A stretch of 64,000 bases of DNA, from assembly GCF_003853415.1 (NCBI RefSeq), contig NZ_QTPP01000001.1:1-64000 (forward strand). Direction: 5' to 3'. The notes below the pieces were generated by a model that saw only the letters and a list, made by a program, of their open reading frames with translations, was not told the origin of the DNA and made no database searches. Made by a program: the position numbers and the translations under genes. The DNA comes from Burkholderia sp. Bp9142. Its GTDB lineage: Bacteria; Pseudomonadota; Gammaproteobacteria; Burkholderiales; Burkholderiaceae. This document shows positions 18,751-31,457 of the stretch, one piece after another. Positions within the stretch are counted from its first letter, which is position 1, and every line of letters begins with the position of its first letter.

Positions 18751-19926
18751 ATGCAAGCTTTCAGCGGACCGTCTTTGACTGCGCCGCCCGTCGCCGACCA
18801 CAAGGAACACGTGATCGACGCGATGCGCGGGTTCGCGGCGCTGCTCGTCGCCTATTTCCATTGCCGCCAGGTCGTCTGGGTCGGCATGCAGAGCTTCCAT
18901 CGCGCTTACGGTCATGCGCTCGACCCGAGCGTGATCGTCGGCTACCTGACCTTTCCGTTCGGGTGGGGATCCGCGGGCGTGCCGATCTTCTTCGTGATCA
19001 GCGGCTACTGCATCCACCGCAACGCGGCGCTCAAGCTTGCGGCCAACCCCGCGTACCGGCTCGACGCGCCGAACTTCTGGGCGCGCCGCTTCGCCCGCAT
19101 CTACCCGGTGCTGCTCGCGGCGCTGCTGTTCACGCTCGCGATGGACGCGGTCAGCCTGCAGATCGCGCCCGTCAGCCACAAGATCCGCGACGTCGGCCTC
19201 ACCGCGTTCCTCGTGAACCTGTTCTCGCTGCAGGGCGTCGCCGGCTATACGTACGGGTCGAACGGCGCGCTGTGGACGCTGTCGCTCGAAGTGCAGTTCT
19301 ATGCGATCTACCCGCTGCTGTTCGCGCTGCGCCGGCGCATCGGGATGCCGGCGATCGTCGCGGCCGTCGCGCTCGTCAACGTCGCGTCGGCCTGGCTGCT
19401 CGAACGGCACGACCTGCAGTTCTTCACGTCGTACTGGCTGTCCTGGACGGTCGGCGCGTGGATCGCCGACGTGCGCGCGCAGCCGGCGCGCGGCAAGGCC
19501 ACCGTGCCGTCGCGCGCGTGGTACCTCGCGGCCGGCGTGCTGCTGGCCGCGGGCTGCGGCGCCTTCCATGTCGGCCAGTACGGTGCGTTCCAGCTGTGGG
19601 CGGCCGGCTTCGCGTGCTTCCTGTACCGCGCGCTCGCCTGCCCGCCGCGCCCGACGCTGCTCTTGCGCGTGCTCGGCTGGTTCGGCGACTTCAGCTACTC
19701 GCTGTACCTCGTTCACCTGCCGCTGTTCGTCTGCCTCGGCTCGGTGCTGTTCCATTCCGAGCTGCAACTGTCGATCTGGCCGTCGTTCGCGTTCATGGCC
19801 GCCGCGATTCCGGTCGCCTACGTGTTCTACCGGCTGTTCGAACGCCCCGCGATGATGTGGTCGGCCAGCCTGAAACCGACGCGCACCGCTCGCGTCGTCT
19901 CACCGGCGCCCGAACGGGCTGTCTGA
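18751..19926 (+). CDS. bceS: acyltransferase-3 family membrane protein, cepacian cluster
   Basis: A 391-residue membrane O-acyltransferase. The opening DHKEHVIDAMRGFAALLVAYFH carries the family's R-x-x-A and histidine region, then VPIFFVISGYCIHR near residue 80, and LWTLSLEVQFYAIYP in the middle. About ten hydrophobic helices. It probably acetylates cepacian repeat units. GGAAT lies upstream of the ATG, and an intrinsic terminator follows. It stands alone on the plus strand between the bceT and bceR transcripts. Confidence 0.82.
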   Translation: MQAFSGPSLTAPPVADHKEHVIDAMRGFAALLVAYFHCRQVVWVGMQSFHRAYGHALDPSVIVGYLTFPFGWGSAGVPIFFVISGYCIHRNAALKLAANPAYRLDAPNFWARRFARIYPVLLAALLFTLAMDAVSLQIAPVSHKIRDVGLTAFLVNLFSLQGVAGYTYGSNGALWTLSLEVQFYAIYPLLFALRRRIGMPAIVAAVALVNVASAWLLERHDLQFFTSYWLSWTVGAWIADVRAQPARGKATVPSRAWYLAAGVLLAAGCGAFHVGQYGAFQLWAAGFACFLYRALACPPRPTLLLRVLGWFGDFSYSLYLVHLPLFVCLGSVLFHSELQLSIWPSFAFMAAAIPVAYVFYRLFERPAMMWSASLKPTRTARVVSPAPERAV

Positions 19927-19948
19927 GCGGCATCGTTCCCGCGCTCAC

Positions 19949-19985
19949 TGCCCCCGCCCGGCGTCAGGCTGCGCGGGGGCATTTT
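19949..19985 (+). terminator. intrinsic terminator of bceS
   Basis: TGCCCCCGC pairs with GCGGGGGCA around a 15-nt loop, followed by TTTT. It lies 22 bp after the bceS stop. Confidence 0.8.
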
Positions 19986-20088
19986 CCTGGGTGGGACGAG
20001 CGAGCCCGGTGACGCATGCGCCAGCGCATCGCCGGCCCATCCGACAAACCTCCGCCTGACCGCGCGACAGGCGCCCGTCCACCCCAAA

Positions 20089-20125
20089 GCAAAGCCCTCA
20101 TGCAGCGCGACACCGCATGAGGGCT
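20089..20125 (-). terminator. intrinsic terminator of bceR (minus strand)
   Basis: GCCCTCATGC and GCATGAGGGC form a perfect 10-bp stem. On the minus strand it is followed by TTTGCTTT. It lies about 39 bp after the bceR stop. Confidence 0.8.
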
Positions 20126-20162
20126 CGTTTCCCGACGCATGGCGCGTCGGTTCGCGGCGCGC

Positions 20163-22628
20163 CTACCGCTTCTTCGCCTTCGCGGCCTTCGCCGTATCCG
20201 AGAGAATCTTCTCGACCCGCTCCACATAGGTGTCGGTGCCGAACCGGCGCACCGCGGTCGCCCGCCCGCTCGCGACGAGCCGCTCGCGCAACGCGGCGTC
20301 GTGCTTCAGCCTGCCCAGCGCAGCGGCCAGCGCGGCCGCGTCGCCCGGCTCGCAGAGCAGCCCGTTGTCATCGTCCTCGATGATCTCGACGACCCCGCCC
20401 GCGCGGGCCGCGACCACCGGCCGCCGCGCGAGCATCCCCTCGACGATCACCCGCCCGAACGGCTCGGGCGTGATCGACGTATGCGCGACCACGTCGACCG
20501 CCTTCATGCACGCGGCCACGTCGCGCTGGAATCCGAGGAAGTGGACGCGGTCGTCCATCCCGTGGCGCGCGACGATCTCGTGCAGCTGCGCCGCGTATTC
20601 ATCCTCGCCGAACAGCGGCGCGCCGACCAGCACCACGTGCATGTCGGGATGGCGGGCCGCGGCCTCCAGCAGCAGGTGCTGCCCCTTCCAGTGCGCGAGG
20701 CGGCTGAACGACCCGACCAGCCATGCGTGCTCGGGCAGCCCGAAGCGCGCACGCAGCGCGGCCTGGCTGACAGTGTCCAGCGCGTCGAACGGTTCGGCCG
20801 AAATGCCGTTGAACACGACGTCGACGTGCTGCGGCGTGAAGCCCGTCAGCGCGCGGAACGCCTGCGCGGATGCGTCCGAGTTCGCGATCACGCGCGTGAC
20901 ACCGAACCGCGCGCCGTACTTGATCGCCATCAGCTGCTTGCTGCCGAAGTGGTCGCCGCTGACGATGTCGCGCAGGTGCCAGACCACCGGCTTGCGCGCG
21001 AGCCGCCCGGCCAACGCCGCGACCACCATCGCGCGCTGCGTGTTCGCGTAGATCACCTCGGCGCGCCGCGCGCGCCGCGCGACGTCGCGCACCATGCCGA
21101 CGAGCCGCTTCAACGCACCGGCCGACACGCCGCCCTGCTTGCGCACGCCGGCGAGCGCGCCCTGGTCGAGCACGTCGACGCGCGCGCCGATCTCGTCGAG
21201 CGCCGCGCGGAACGGGCCGTCGTCGAACAGCAGCACGTCGGCGTTCGCGCGCATGTGCTTCATGATCTCCAGCAGCGACAGCTCCGCGCCGCCGAGCACG
21301 CCGCTCTGGTCCAGCACGAGCGTCGCCGGGCCGCGCGCGGCCGGCATCGGCGCGACGGCCGTGCCGCGCTGCGCGGTCGAGCCGGGCAGCGCGGCCTCCA
21401 CATAATCGAGAAAACGCCGGCGGAACGTGTCGGCGGAGAAGCGCTCCGCATTCGCGCGGCACGCGTGCGGCGTGAAGCGCTGCGGCGCCCGCTCGAAATC
21501 GTCGACCGCCGCGACGATCGCGTGCGGCGTCTGCTCGTCGAAGAACAGCCCGGTCGGGTTCGCGTGCGAGCGCGGTTCGAGCACGGTTTCGAGCGCACCG
21601 CCCTTGCCGTACGCGATCACGGGCGTGCCACACGCCTGTGCCTCGACCACCGAAATTCCGAAATCCTCTTCGGCCGCGAACACGAACGCCTTCGCGCGGC
21701 GCATCCGGTCATGCAGCACCGCGAAAGGCTGGTAGCCCATGATCTCGACGTTCGGGCCGGCCTTCGCGCGGATCTTCTGCATCTCCGGGCCGTCGCCGAT
21801 CACGACGAGCTTGCGCTCCGGCGTGCGCGAGAATGCCTCGACGATCAGGTCGATCTTCTTGTACGGCACCATGCGCGACGCGGTCAGGTAGAAATCGTCC
21901 TTCACCTCGTTCAGCGAGAAGCCGTCGACGTCGACCGGCGGGAAGATCACCGCCGCATCGCGGTGATACACCTTGCGGATGCGTCGCGCGATGAACGCGG
22001 AGTTCGCGACGAAGCCGTCCACCGCGTTCGCAGTGCGCGTGTCCCAGTTGCGGATGTAGTGCAGGATCATCCGCGCGAGCAGCGACTTCGGCCCGTGCGT
22101 GAGGTTCGACTGTTCCAGATACTGGTGCTGCAGGTCCCACGCATAGCGGATCGGCGAATGCACGTAGCTGATGTGCATCTGGTCCGGCCCCGTCAGCACG
22201 CCCTTCGCGACCGCATGGCTGCTGGAGATCACGAGGTCGTAGTCCGACACGTCGAGCTGCTCGATCGCGAGCGGCATCAGCGGCAGGTAGCTGCGGTACT
22301 TGGTGCGCGCGAACGGCAGTTTCTGGATGAACGAGGTCGTCACCGGTTTGCCGCGCACGAACGCACGATCGTCGAGAAAGTCGACGAGGCTGAACAGGTC
22401 CGCGTCGGGAAAGCACGCGACGATCTGTTCGAGCACGCGCTCGGCGCCGGCGTACGTGACGAGCCAGTCGTGGACGATCGCCACGCGCAGCGGGCGCGAC
22501 GCATCGCGTGCGCCTGCCCGCCCGGCGGGCCCGGACCGGCGCAGCGCGGCGGCGTCGCCGGCTTCGGCCACGGCGGCATCGGCCGTGGCCACGTTCAGGA
22601 TGGCGTGTTCCGCCAGATCGCGATTCAT
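20163..22628 (-). CDS. bceR: two-domain glycosyltransferase (tandem GT4, GT-B fold), cepacian cluster
   Basis: An 821-residue protein with two complete GT-B glycosyltransferases in tandem. The first spans roughly residues 45-410, from RVAIVHDWLVTYAGAERVLEQ to the nucleotide-sugar motif EDFGISVVEAQACGTPVIAY. The second spans roughly 425-815, from TLVLDQSGVLGGAELSLLE to PEPFGRVIVEGMLARRPVVA with the same E-x7-E arrangement. Both active sites look intact, so it may add two successive sugars to the cepacian repeat at the cytoplasmic membrane face. An Ala/Arg-rich linker of about 45 residues leads in. The ATG overlaps the bceQ stop (ATGA). Confidence 0.87.
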   Translation of the reverse strand: MNRDLAEHAILNVATADAAVAEAGDAAALRRSGPAGRAGARDASRPLRVAIVHDWLVTYAGAERVLEQIVACFPDADLFSLVDFLDDRAFVRGKPVTTSFIQKLPFARTKYRSYLPLMPLAIEQLDVSDYDLVISSSHAVAKGVLTGPDQMHISYVHSPIRYAWDLQHQYLEQSNLTHGPKSLLARMILHYIRNWDTRTANAVDGFVANSAFIARRIRKVYHRDAAVIFPPVDVDGFSLNEVKDDFYLTASRMVPYKKIDLIVEAFSRTPERKLVVIGDGPEMQKIRAKAGPNVEIMGYQPFAVLHDRMRRAKAFVFAAEEDFGISVVEAQACGTPVIAYGKGGALETVLEPRSHANPTGLFFDEQTPHAIVAAVDDFERAPQRFTPHACRANAERFSADTFRRRFLDYVEAALPGSTAQRGTAVAPMPAARGPATLVLDQSGVLGGAELSLLEIMKHMRANADVLLFDDGPFRAALDEIGARVDVLDQGALAGVRKQGGVSAGALKRLVGMVRDVARRARRAEVIYANTQRAMVVAALAGRLARKPVVWHLRDIVSGDHFGSKQLMAIKYGARFGVTRVIANSDASAQAFRALTGFTPQHVDVVFNGISAEPFDALDTVSQAALRARFGLPEHAWLVGSFSRLAHWKGQHLLLEAAARHPDMHVVLVGAPLFGEDEYAAQLHEIVARHGMDDRVHFLGFQRDVAACMKAVDVVAHTSITPEPFGRVIVEGMLARRPVVAARAGGVVEIIEDDDNGLLCEPGDAAALAAALGRLKHDAALRERLVASGRATAVRRFGTDTYVERVEKILSDTAKAAKAKKR

Positions 22629-24103
22629 ATGGTTTTCCTCGCATTGAGACGGACGAACAGGTCGCGCACGAGCGCGCGCAGCCCCGGCGTCATCGTGAAC
22701 GACCACGCCAGGTTCAGCACCAGCACGACCGCGCACAGGCCGATCGACTCGCCGAGCCCCGACCACGCTTGCGCGAGCAACAGGCTCGCGAGCAGGAAGG
22801 CGAGATGCGCGAGCATGTCGAGCACGATGGCGCGCATCCGGATCGCCGACAGGTAAAGCAGCACGCCGTAGTCGACCAGCGCCCGCGTCGCGACGACCAC
22901 CGCCGCGCCGATCAGCCCGAAGTGATGAATGCCGAACCACAGGCCGCCGACGAAGAACGGCATTTCGATGAGGCCGGCGAATGCGGCGCGCGCCGGGTTG
23001 ACCTGCGACTGGATCAGGATCCGCGTGACGCTCGCCTGGCCGACGAGCCACACGCTGACCACCAGCACGCGGCCGACCGGCGCCGAATGCGCGGCGAGAT
23101 CGGCGCCGACCCACAGCGTGAGGAACGGCGCGAGCGCGAAGATCGCGACGATGCCGACCGGCGTGAACACGCCATTCAGGAATTCGAGCGACTGGCGCGC
23201 GAGCGTGTCGGCGTGATCGCGGCCGACCGCCGACAGGCGCGGGAACAGCGTGCGCACCAGCGCGTTCGGCAGCATGTTCAGACGCGTGACGAGGTTCTGC
23301 GGCACCGTGTAGTAGGTGACGAACTTCGCGCCCATGCCGGCGCCGAGCATCACGCGATCGAGCGTGTCGGCGATCATGCTCGTCGTGCTCGCGATCAGCA
23401 TCCAGCCGCCGAAGTTGAACAGCCCCTTCGCGGTGCCCCACTGCGGCGGGTCGATGCGCCGGATCCCGAGCACCTTGATGCTCGCGTGACCGAGCATCAC
23501 CGCCGCGATCAGCCGCGCGACGACCGCGGCCGCCAGCACCGTCTGCAGGTTCGGCGCGATCCACCACGCGGCGCCGAGCGGCAGCAGCTGGAACAGGAAC
23601 GTGCCGATCGTCTGGTTCGTGTTGAACACGCCGAACCGTTCGGCGCCGTTGATCGCGCCGGCGAACACCCACGATACGTTCGCGAGCGGAATCGCGAGCG
23701 CGAGCCACGGCAGCGCGAGATACACCTCGTGCTGCATGGCCGCCGACGCCTTCGTGAAATACGCGGTGTAGACGAACGCGCCGAAATAGATCAGCAGGCC
23801 GCCGACGATGCCGGTGCCGAGGTTCAGCCAGAACGCGCTCCAGAAGACACGCGCACTTTCGTCCGCGTTGCCGCTCGCGAGCGCCTTCGAGATGTGGTTC
23901 TGCGCGGCCATGCTCATCCCGAGATCGAGGATCCCGAAATAGCCGATCAGGGTCCACACGAGGCTGACGACGCCGTAGCGCTCGACGCCCAGCGCGTGGA
24001 TATACGCGGGCACCGTGACCAGCGACACGAAGGTCGGCAGGATCAGCCCGATGAAGTTGATCGAAACGTTCTTGAGTATGCCTTTGTCCATGCTTTTGCC
24101 CAT
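22625..24103 (-). CDS. bceQ: Wzx-type polysaccharide flippase, cepacian cluster
   Basis: A 492-residue membrane protein of the MATE/MOP oligosaccharide flippase family. It has about 12-14 hydrophobic helices from residue 10 (KNVSINFIGLILPTFVSLV) to near the C terminus, which ends in a basic tail (RLNARKTI). It should flip lipid-linked cepacian repeat units to the periplasm. It lies 7 bp after bceP and overlaps bceR by 4 bp, so bceP-bceQ-bceR form one operon. Met5 is an alternative start. Confidence 0.87.
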   Translation of the reverse strand: MGKSMDKGILKNVSINFIGLILPTFVSLVTVPAYIHALGVERYGVVSLVWTLIGYFGILDLGMSMAAQNHISKALASGNADESARVFWSAFWLNLGTGIVGGLLIYFGAFVYTAYFTKASAAMQHEVYLALPWLALAIPLANVSWVFAGAINGAERFGVFNTNQTIGTFLFQLLPLGAAWWIAPNLQTVLAAAVVARLIAAVMLGHASIKVLGIRRIDPPQWGTAKGLFNFGGWMLIASTTSMIADTLDRVMLGAGMGAKFVTYYTVPQNLVTRLNMLPNALVRTLFPRLSAVGRDHADTLARQSLEFLNGVFTPVGIVAIFALAPFLTLWVGADLAAHSAPVGRVLVVSVWLVGQASVTRILIQSQVNPARAAFAGLIEMPFFVGGLWFGIHHFGLIGAAVVVATRALVDYGVLLYLSAIRMRAIVLDMLAHLAFLLASLLLAQAWSGLGESIGLCAVVLVLNLAWSFTMTPGLRALVRDLFVRLNARKTI

Positions 24104-24110
24104 GGGCCTG

Positions 24111-26327
24111 TTACGGTTTCCAGCGGTACATGAGCACCTTGCCGCGTGCGTCTTCCTCGACGAACACCAGGTATTCGCCGTTCTCGCGCCGGAACGCGCT
24201 GATGCCGAACGGCACGTCGACCCAGCCCGACGCCTTGCCGACCTCCGCGCCCGGGCTCATCACGCCGACTTCCTTGCCGGATTCCTTGTCGTACACGTGG
24301 ATCTTGCCGACCGGCTCCACCGTGAAGAGGTAGCGGCCCTCGACCGTGATCCCGATCAGGTCGAGGATCGGCTTCGCGTCGAGCTGCCACGGCAGCGCGA
24401 CCGTGTAGCGCACCACCGGCGAGCCGGTCGACCACTTGTCGAAGCGCACCAGCACGCGGCCGACTTCCTTGTTGATGCCCGGCTGCGGCGGCGCGTCGGC
24501 CGTGTAGCCGGTCACGTACAGCGTGTCCGTCTGCGGTTCGTAGATCGCGCGGCGCAGCTGCGTGAACGGCTGCGGCATCGGATAGGTCGTGACCTTGTCG
24601 TACGCGTAGACCGGGTTGCCGGCCTTGTCGACGCCGCCGTAGCCGAAGCGATGGATCCCGCGCACGTCGCTCGTGCGCCAGATGTCGCCCTTCGTGTCGA
24701 CCCACCAGCCCCAGCCGCCCGCCTTCGCCTTGCCCGTCGTGTTGGTCGTGAACTCGTCCTCGTCCAGCCGGCCGTTGCCGTTCGCATCGCGCCAGATCCA
24801 GTCGCCGCCCGGCGGCTTGTTCGGCACCTTGTCGACCGGCCGCGCGCGGCCCGCGATCAGGCCCGACGGAATCGCGACCTCGCCGTCGCGCTTCGCGTCG
24901 AAGCGGTAGATCTTCAGGTGATCGGCGTACATGTCGGTCAGGTACAGGAACGTGCGGCCGTCGACGCGCCGTGCGAACGGCATACCGGGATACTGGTCCG
25001 TGTGGAACACCGGATCGTCCGGATACTTGAAGCGGTTCGACAGGAAGCCGGCGTATTTCCAGTCCTGGCCGGGCGGCTTCGACAGGTCGAGCTCGAAGCG
25101 CTTGTTGCCCGTATACACGCTGTTCGGCCGCGCGGGATCGAGCCACGCGCCGTCGACGAACAGCAGCCCCTGTACCTGCCAGCGCAGCTTGCCGTCCGGC
25201 GTGTAGCTCTCGAGCACGGCGCCGAGCCCCGCGCCGATCGTGTCGTGACGCGGCCCGATGCCGTTCATGGACACGTACACGTTGCCCGCGCGATCGACGC
25301 CCACGCCCGTCAGCCCGTTGAAGCGCTGCGGCCCCGGGCGGCCCGGCACCGGGCCCGTGAAGATCCCGCCGCGCTCGCCGAGCGTGCCGGACGGCGCATA
25401 GCCCTTGCCGCCTTTCGAGAAGATCAGCACCTGCTGGCGCGGACCGTTGTCCGCCACCAGCACGCGCCCTTTCGCATCGACCGCCACGTCCACCGCTTCG
25501 GTGCCTTCGGGCAGCGCGGGCGCGTCGTCGAGCTTGCGGCCGTCCGCGCGCACGTGCACGAGATGCGCGGGCCCGTTGATCGTATCGGTGAGCAGCCACA
25601 GCGTGCCGTCGCCGGCAAGCGCGATGCGGCCCGGCTCGTGCGCACTCCAGGTGCCCTTCTTCTGCATCGTCTCGGCGTCGTACACGTCGACTTCGTCATG
25701 CGCCGGGTTCGTCGCGAACAGCGTCCTGTCGTCCGCCGCGAGGCCGCCCACTTCAGCCTTCGCCTCGCCCACCTCCGAGCGCGCGGGGGCCGCCACCTCG
25801 TTCATCACCATGAAGCTGGCGGCCATCCGCGCGCGGCCGGCATCGGCGCGCCCGCCGGGCGCGACCTGCGGCGCCGCGCGGAACGGCGCCGGCTGCTTCA
25901 TGTCGCCGATCGTGCGCCGCGAGATGCCGAACCACTGCTTGCCCTTGTCCGGCCAGATGCCGGGCGACTGCAGGTGGCCGCGCTCGTTGCCGACGCCGAT
26001 CGCGACGTACGCATACTTGCCGTTCACCGCGACCGCGTTGCCGCCGAGGTTGCCCCAGCCGTGCGTGCCGCCGGCGAAGCCGAGCATCTTCCCGTCCTGG
26101 TAGACGCTCGCCTCGGCACCGCTCTCGTCCCATGGCGCGTTCGTATACACCTTGCCGTCGGGCGTCACCGCGATCGCGCGAATGTCGATCTGCGTCCAGC
26201 TGCCGTCGCCATAGCCGAACGTGTTGCCGATCCACGACGTGGTCGCGGGCAACACGGTTTCAGCCGGAGCGGCGCTCGCGGACAGCGCCGCGCATACCGT
26301 CATGCCAACCAGAATCAGACGTCGCAA
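24111..26327 (-). CDS. bceP: secreted beta-propeller protein (NHL/SMP-30-like), cepacian cluster
   Basis: A 738-residue exported protein. A signal peptide occupies about residues 1-22 (MRRLILVGMTVCAALSASAAPA). The mature chain is full of propeller-type repeats (for example DIRAIAVTPDGKVYTN, GVGVDRAGNVYVSMNG, VDVAVDAKGRVLVADNG) like NHL and gluconolactonase-type propellers. Residues 514-525 (DANGNGRLDEDE) match an EF-hand or dockerin-type calcium loop. The literature on cepacian names bceP as a predicted glycoside hydrolase; I see no catalytic motif that proves this. It may bind or trim the polysaccharide in the periplasm. First gene of the bceP-Q-R operon. Confidence 0.78.
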   Translation of the reverse strand: MRRLILVGMTVCAALSASAAPAETVLPATTSWIGNTFGYGDGSWTQIDIRAIAVTPDGKVYTNAPWDESGAEASVYQDGKMLGFAGGTHGWGNLGGNAVAVNGKYAYVAIGVGNERGHLQSPGIWPDKGKQWFGISRRTIGDMKQPAPFRAAPQVAPGGRADAGRARMAASFMVMNEVAAPARSEVGEAKAEVGGLAADDRTLFATNPAHDEVDVYDAETMQKKGTWSAHEPGRIALAGDGTLWLLTDTINGPAHLVHVRADGRKLDDAPALPEGTEAVDVAVDAKGRVLVADNGPRQQVLIFSKGGKGYAPSGTLGERGGIFTGPVPGRPGPQRFNGLTGVGVDRAGNVYVSMNGIGPRHDTIGAGLGAVLESYTPDGKLRWQVQGLLFVDGAWLDPARPNSVYTGNKRFELDLSKPPGQDWKYAGFLSNRFKYPDDPVFHTDQYPGMPFARRVDGRTFLYLTDMYADHLKIYRFDAKRDGEVAIPSGLIAGRARPVDKVPNKPPGGDWIWRDANGNGRLDEDEFTTNTTGKAKAGGWGWWVDTKGDIWRTSDVRGIHRFGYGGVDKAGNPVYAYDKVTTYPMPQPFTQLRRAIYEPQTDTLYVTGYTADAPPQPGINKEVGRVLVRFDKWSTGSPVVRYTVALPWQLDAKPILDLIGITVEGRYLFTVEPVGKIHVYDKESGKEVGVMSPGAEVGKASGWVDVPFGISAFRRENGEYLVFVEEDARGKVLMYRWKP

Positions 26328-29904
<3,577 letters not shown>

Positions 29905-29940
29905 TTCCGGCAACACAACGCGCGTTCGTCGCCAGTCAAA

Positions 29941-29970
29941 AGAAAACGGGCCGCTCTGTCGAGCGGCCCG
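29941..29970 (-). terminator. intrinsic terminator of metZ
   Basis: CGGGCCGCTC and GAGCGGCCCG form a perfect 10-bp stem with a TGTC loop. On the minus strand it is followed by TTTTCTTTT. It lies 36 bp after the metZ stop and may also slow the opposing bce transcript. Confidence 0.82.
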
Positions 29971-30005
29971 TCGTCATGTCGGCCCTGAAATCGGAGCCGC
30001 CGCGC

Positions 30006-31199
30006 TCAGCCCTCGAGGCCGCGCGCGAGATCGTTGCGCACGTCGCCCGCATGCTCCAGGCCGACCGCGAGACGGATCAGCCCTTCCGTGATCCCCGCGG
30101 CCGCACGCGCTTCCGGCGTGATGCGCGCGTGCGTCGTCGTCGCCGGATGCGTGATCGTCGTGCGCGTATCGCCGAGGTTGCCGGTGATCGAGATCAGCTT
30201 CGTGCTGTCGATCACGCGCCACGCGTTCGCGCGCTGCTGCTCGGGCGTATCGCCCTTCAGCTCGAACGACACGATCGCGCCGCCCGCCTTCTGCTGGCGC
30301 TTCGCGAGTTCGTGCTGCGGATGCGATTCGAGCCCCGGATAGAACACGCGTGCGACGGCCGGATGCGAATCGAGCCAGCGCGCGATTTCCAGCGCGTTCG
30401 CCGACTGCTTCTCGACGCGCAGCGACAGCGTCTCCATCCCCTTCAGCAGCACCCACGCGTTGAACGCCGACAGCGTCGGCCCCGCGCTGCGCACGAACGG
30501 GAACACCTTGCCCATGATGAACGCCTTCGAGCCGACCAGCGCGCCGCCGAGCACGCGCCCCTGGCCGTCGAGGAACTTCGTCGCCGAGTGCATCACGACG
30601 TCCGCGCCGAGCTTCAGCGGCTGCTGCAGCACCGGGCTGCAGAAACAGTTGTCGACGACGAACAGCGCGTTCGCAGCCTTCGCGATCTTGCCGATCGCCT
30701 CGATGTCGGCGAGTTCGGTCAGCGGGTTCGACGGCGTCTCGAGGAAGAACATCTTCGTCTCGGGCCGCACGGCTTCCTGCCACGCGTTCAGGTCGGTCGG
30801 ATCGACGAAGGTCGTCGTGATGCCGAACTTGCTGAAAATCTGCGAGAACATCCCGAGCGTCGAGCCGAACAGGCTGCGCGAACTGACGAGGTGATCGCCC
30901 GCCTGCAGCGCGGACATCACGACCGACATGATCGCGGCCATGCCCGACGCCGTCGCGATGCAGGCCTCGCCGCCTTCGAGCGCGGCGAGACGGTCCTGGA
31001 ACATGGTGACGGTCGGGTTCGTGAAGCGCGAATAGGTGAAATAGTCTTCCGAATTCGCGAAGCGCTCGGCCGCCTCGGCCGCGCTCGTGAAGCAGAAGCT
31101 CGACGTCAGGAACAGTGCTTCCGAATGCTCGTTGAAGTCACTGCTGCGCAGCGTGCCCGCACGCACGGCGAGCGTGTCGAAGTTGAGGGAGTCGTCCAT
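30006..31199 (-). CDS. metZ: O-succinylhomoserine sulfhydrylase
   Basis: A 397-residue PLP enzyme of the Cys/Met metabolism family, making homocysteine from O-succinylhomoserine and sulfide. The PLP lysine is K208 in HSATKFLDGQGR. The conserved YSRFTNPT and ASGMAAI segments are present near residues 56 and 84. Start chosen at 31199 (MDDSLNFDTLAVRAGT), the usual family N terminus; an upstream Met would add 13 residues. It has its own terminator and is separated from purF by another, so it is monocistronic. Confidence 0.93.
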   Translation of the reverse strand: MDDSLNFDTLAVRAGTLRSSDFNEHSEALFLTSSFCFTSAAEAAERFANSEDYFTYSRFTNPTVTMFQDRLAALEGGEACIATASGMAAIMSVVMSALQAGDHLVSSRSLFGSTLGMFSQIFSKFGITTTFVDPTDLNAWQEAVRPETKMFFLETPSNPLTELADIEAIGKIAKAANALFVVDNCFCSPVLQQPLKLGADVVMHSATKFLDGQGRVLGGALVGSKAFIMGKVFPFVRSAGPTLSAFNAWVLLKGMETLSLRVEKQSANALEIARWLDSHPAVARVFYPGLESHPQHELAKRQQKAGGAIVSFELKGDTPEQQRANAWRVIDSTKLISITGNLGDTRTTITHPATTTHARITPEARAAAGITEGLIRLAVGLEHAGDVRNDLARGLEG

Positions 31200-31274
31200 G
31201 TTCCGTTTTCCGTATTCGAGGGTCGCGCCGAGGGTCATGCATCAGGCGCGAACCCAGCCACAAAATCAGGCCAA

Positions 31275-31313
31275 AACAAAAAGCCCGCTATGCGTCGGCA
31301 TCAGCGGGCTTCG
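31275..31313 (-). terminator. intrinsic terminator downstream of purF
   Basis: AGCCCGCT pairs with AGCGGGCT on the minus strand, followed by TTTTTGTTTT. It ends the folC-SPOR-cvpA-purF transcript about 145 bp after the purF stop. Confidence 0.8.
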
Positions 31314-31457
31314 GTGCGGTACGACAGCGATCGACTCGGGCCGGCTGGCGCCGGCCTTCGCTTTAGCTGTTTTGGGAAATCGCCCCGCGTCCGCAAGCTG
31401 AATCAAATCGACGCAAGGCCACATCCTATCACGCTTCGTCGGAAGCGTGCGCCGGCA

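Noticed and set aside
20139-22856. 905-codon plus-strand open frame opposite bceR
   Set aside because: Antisense shadow of a clearly real two-domain glycosyltransferase; no recognisable domain.
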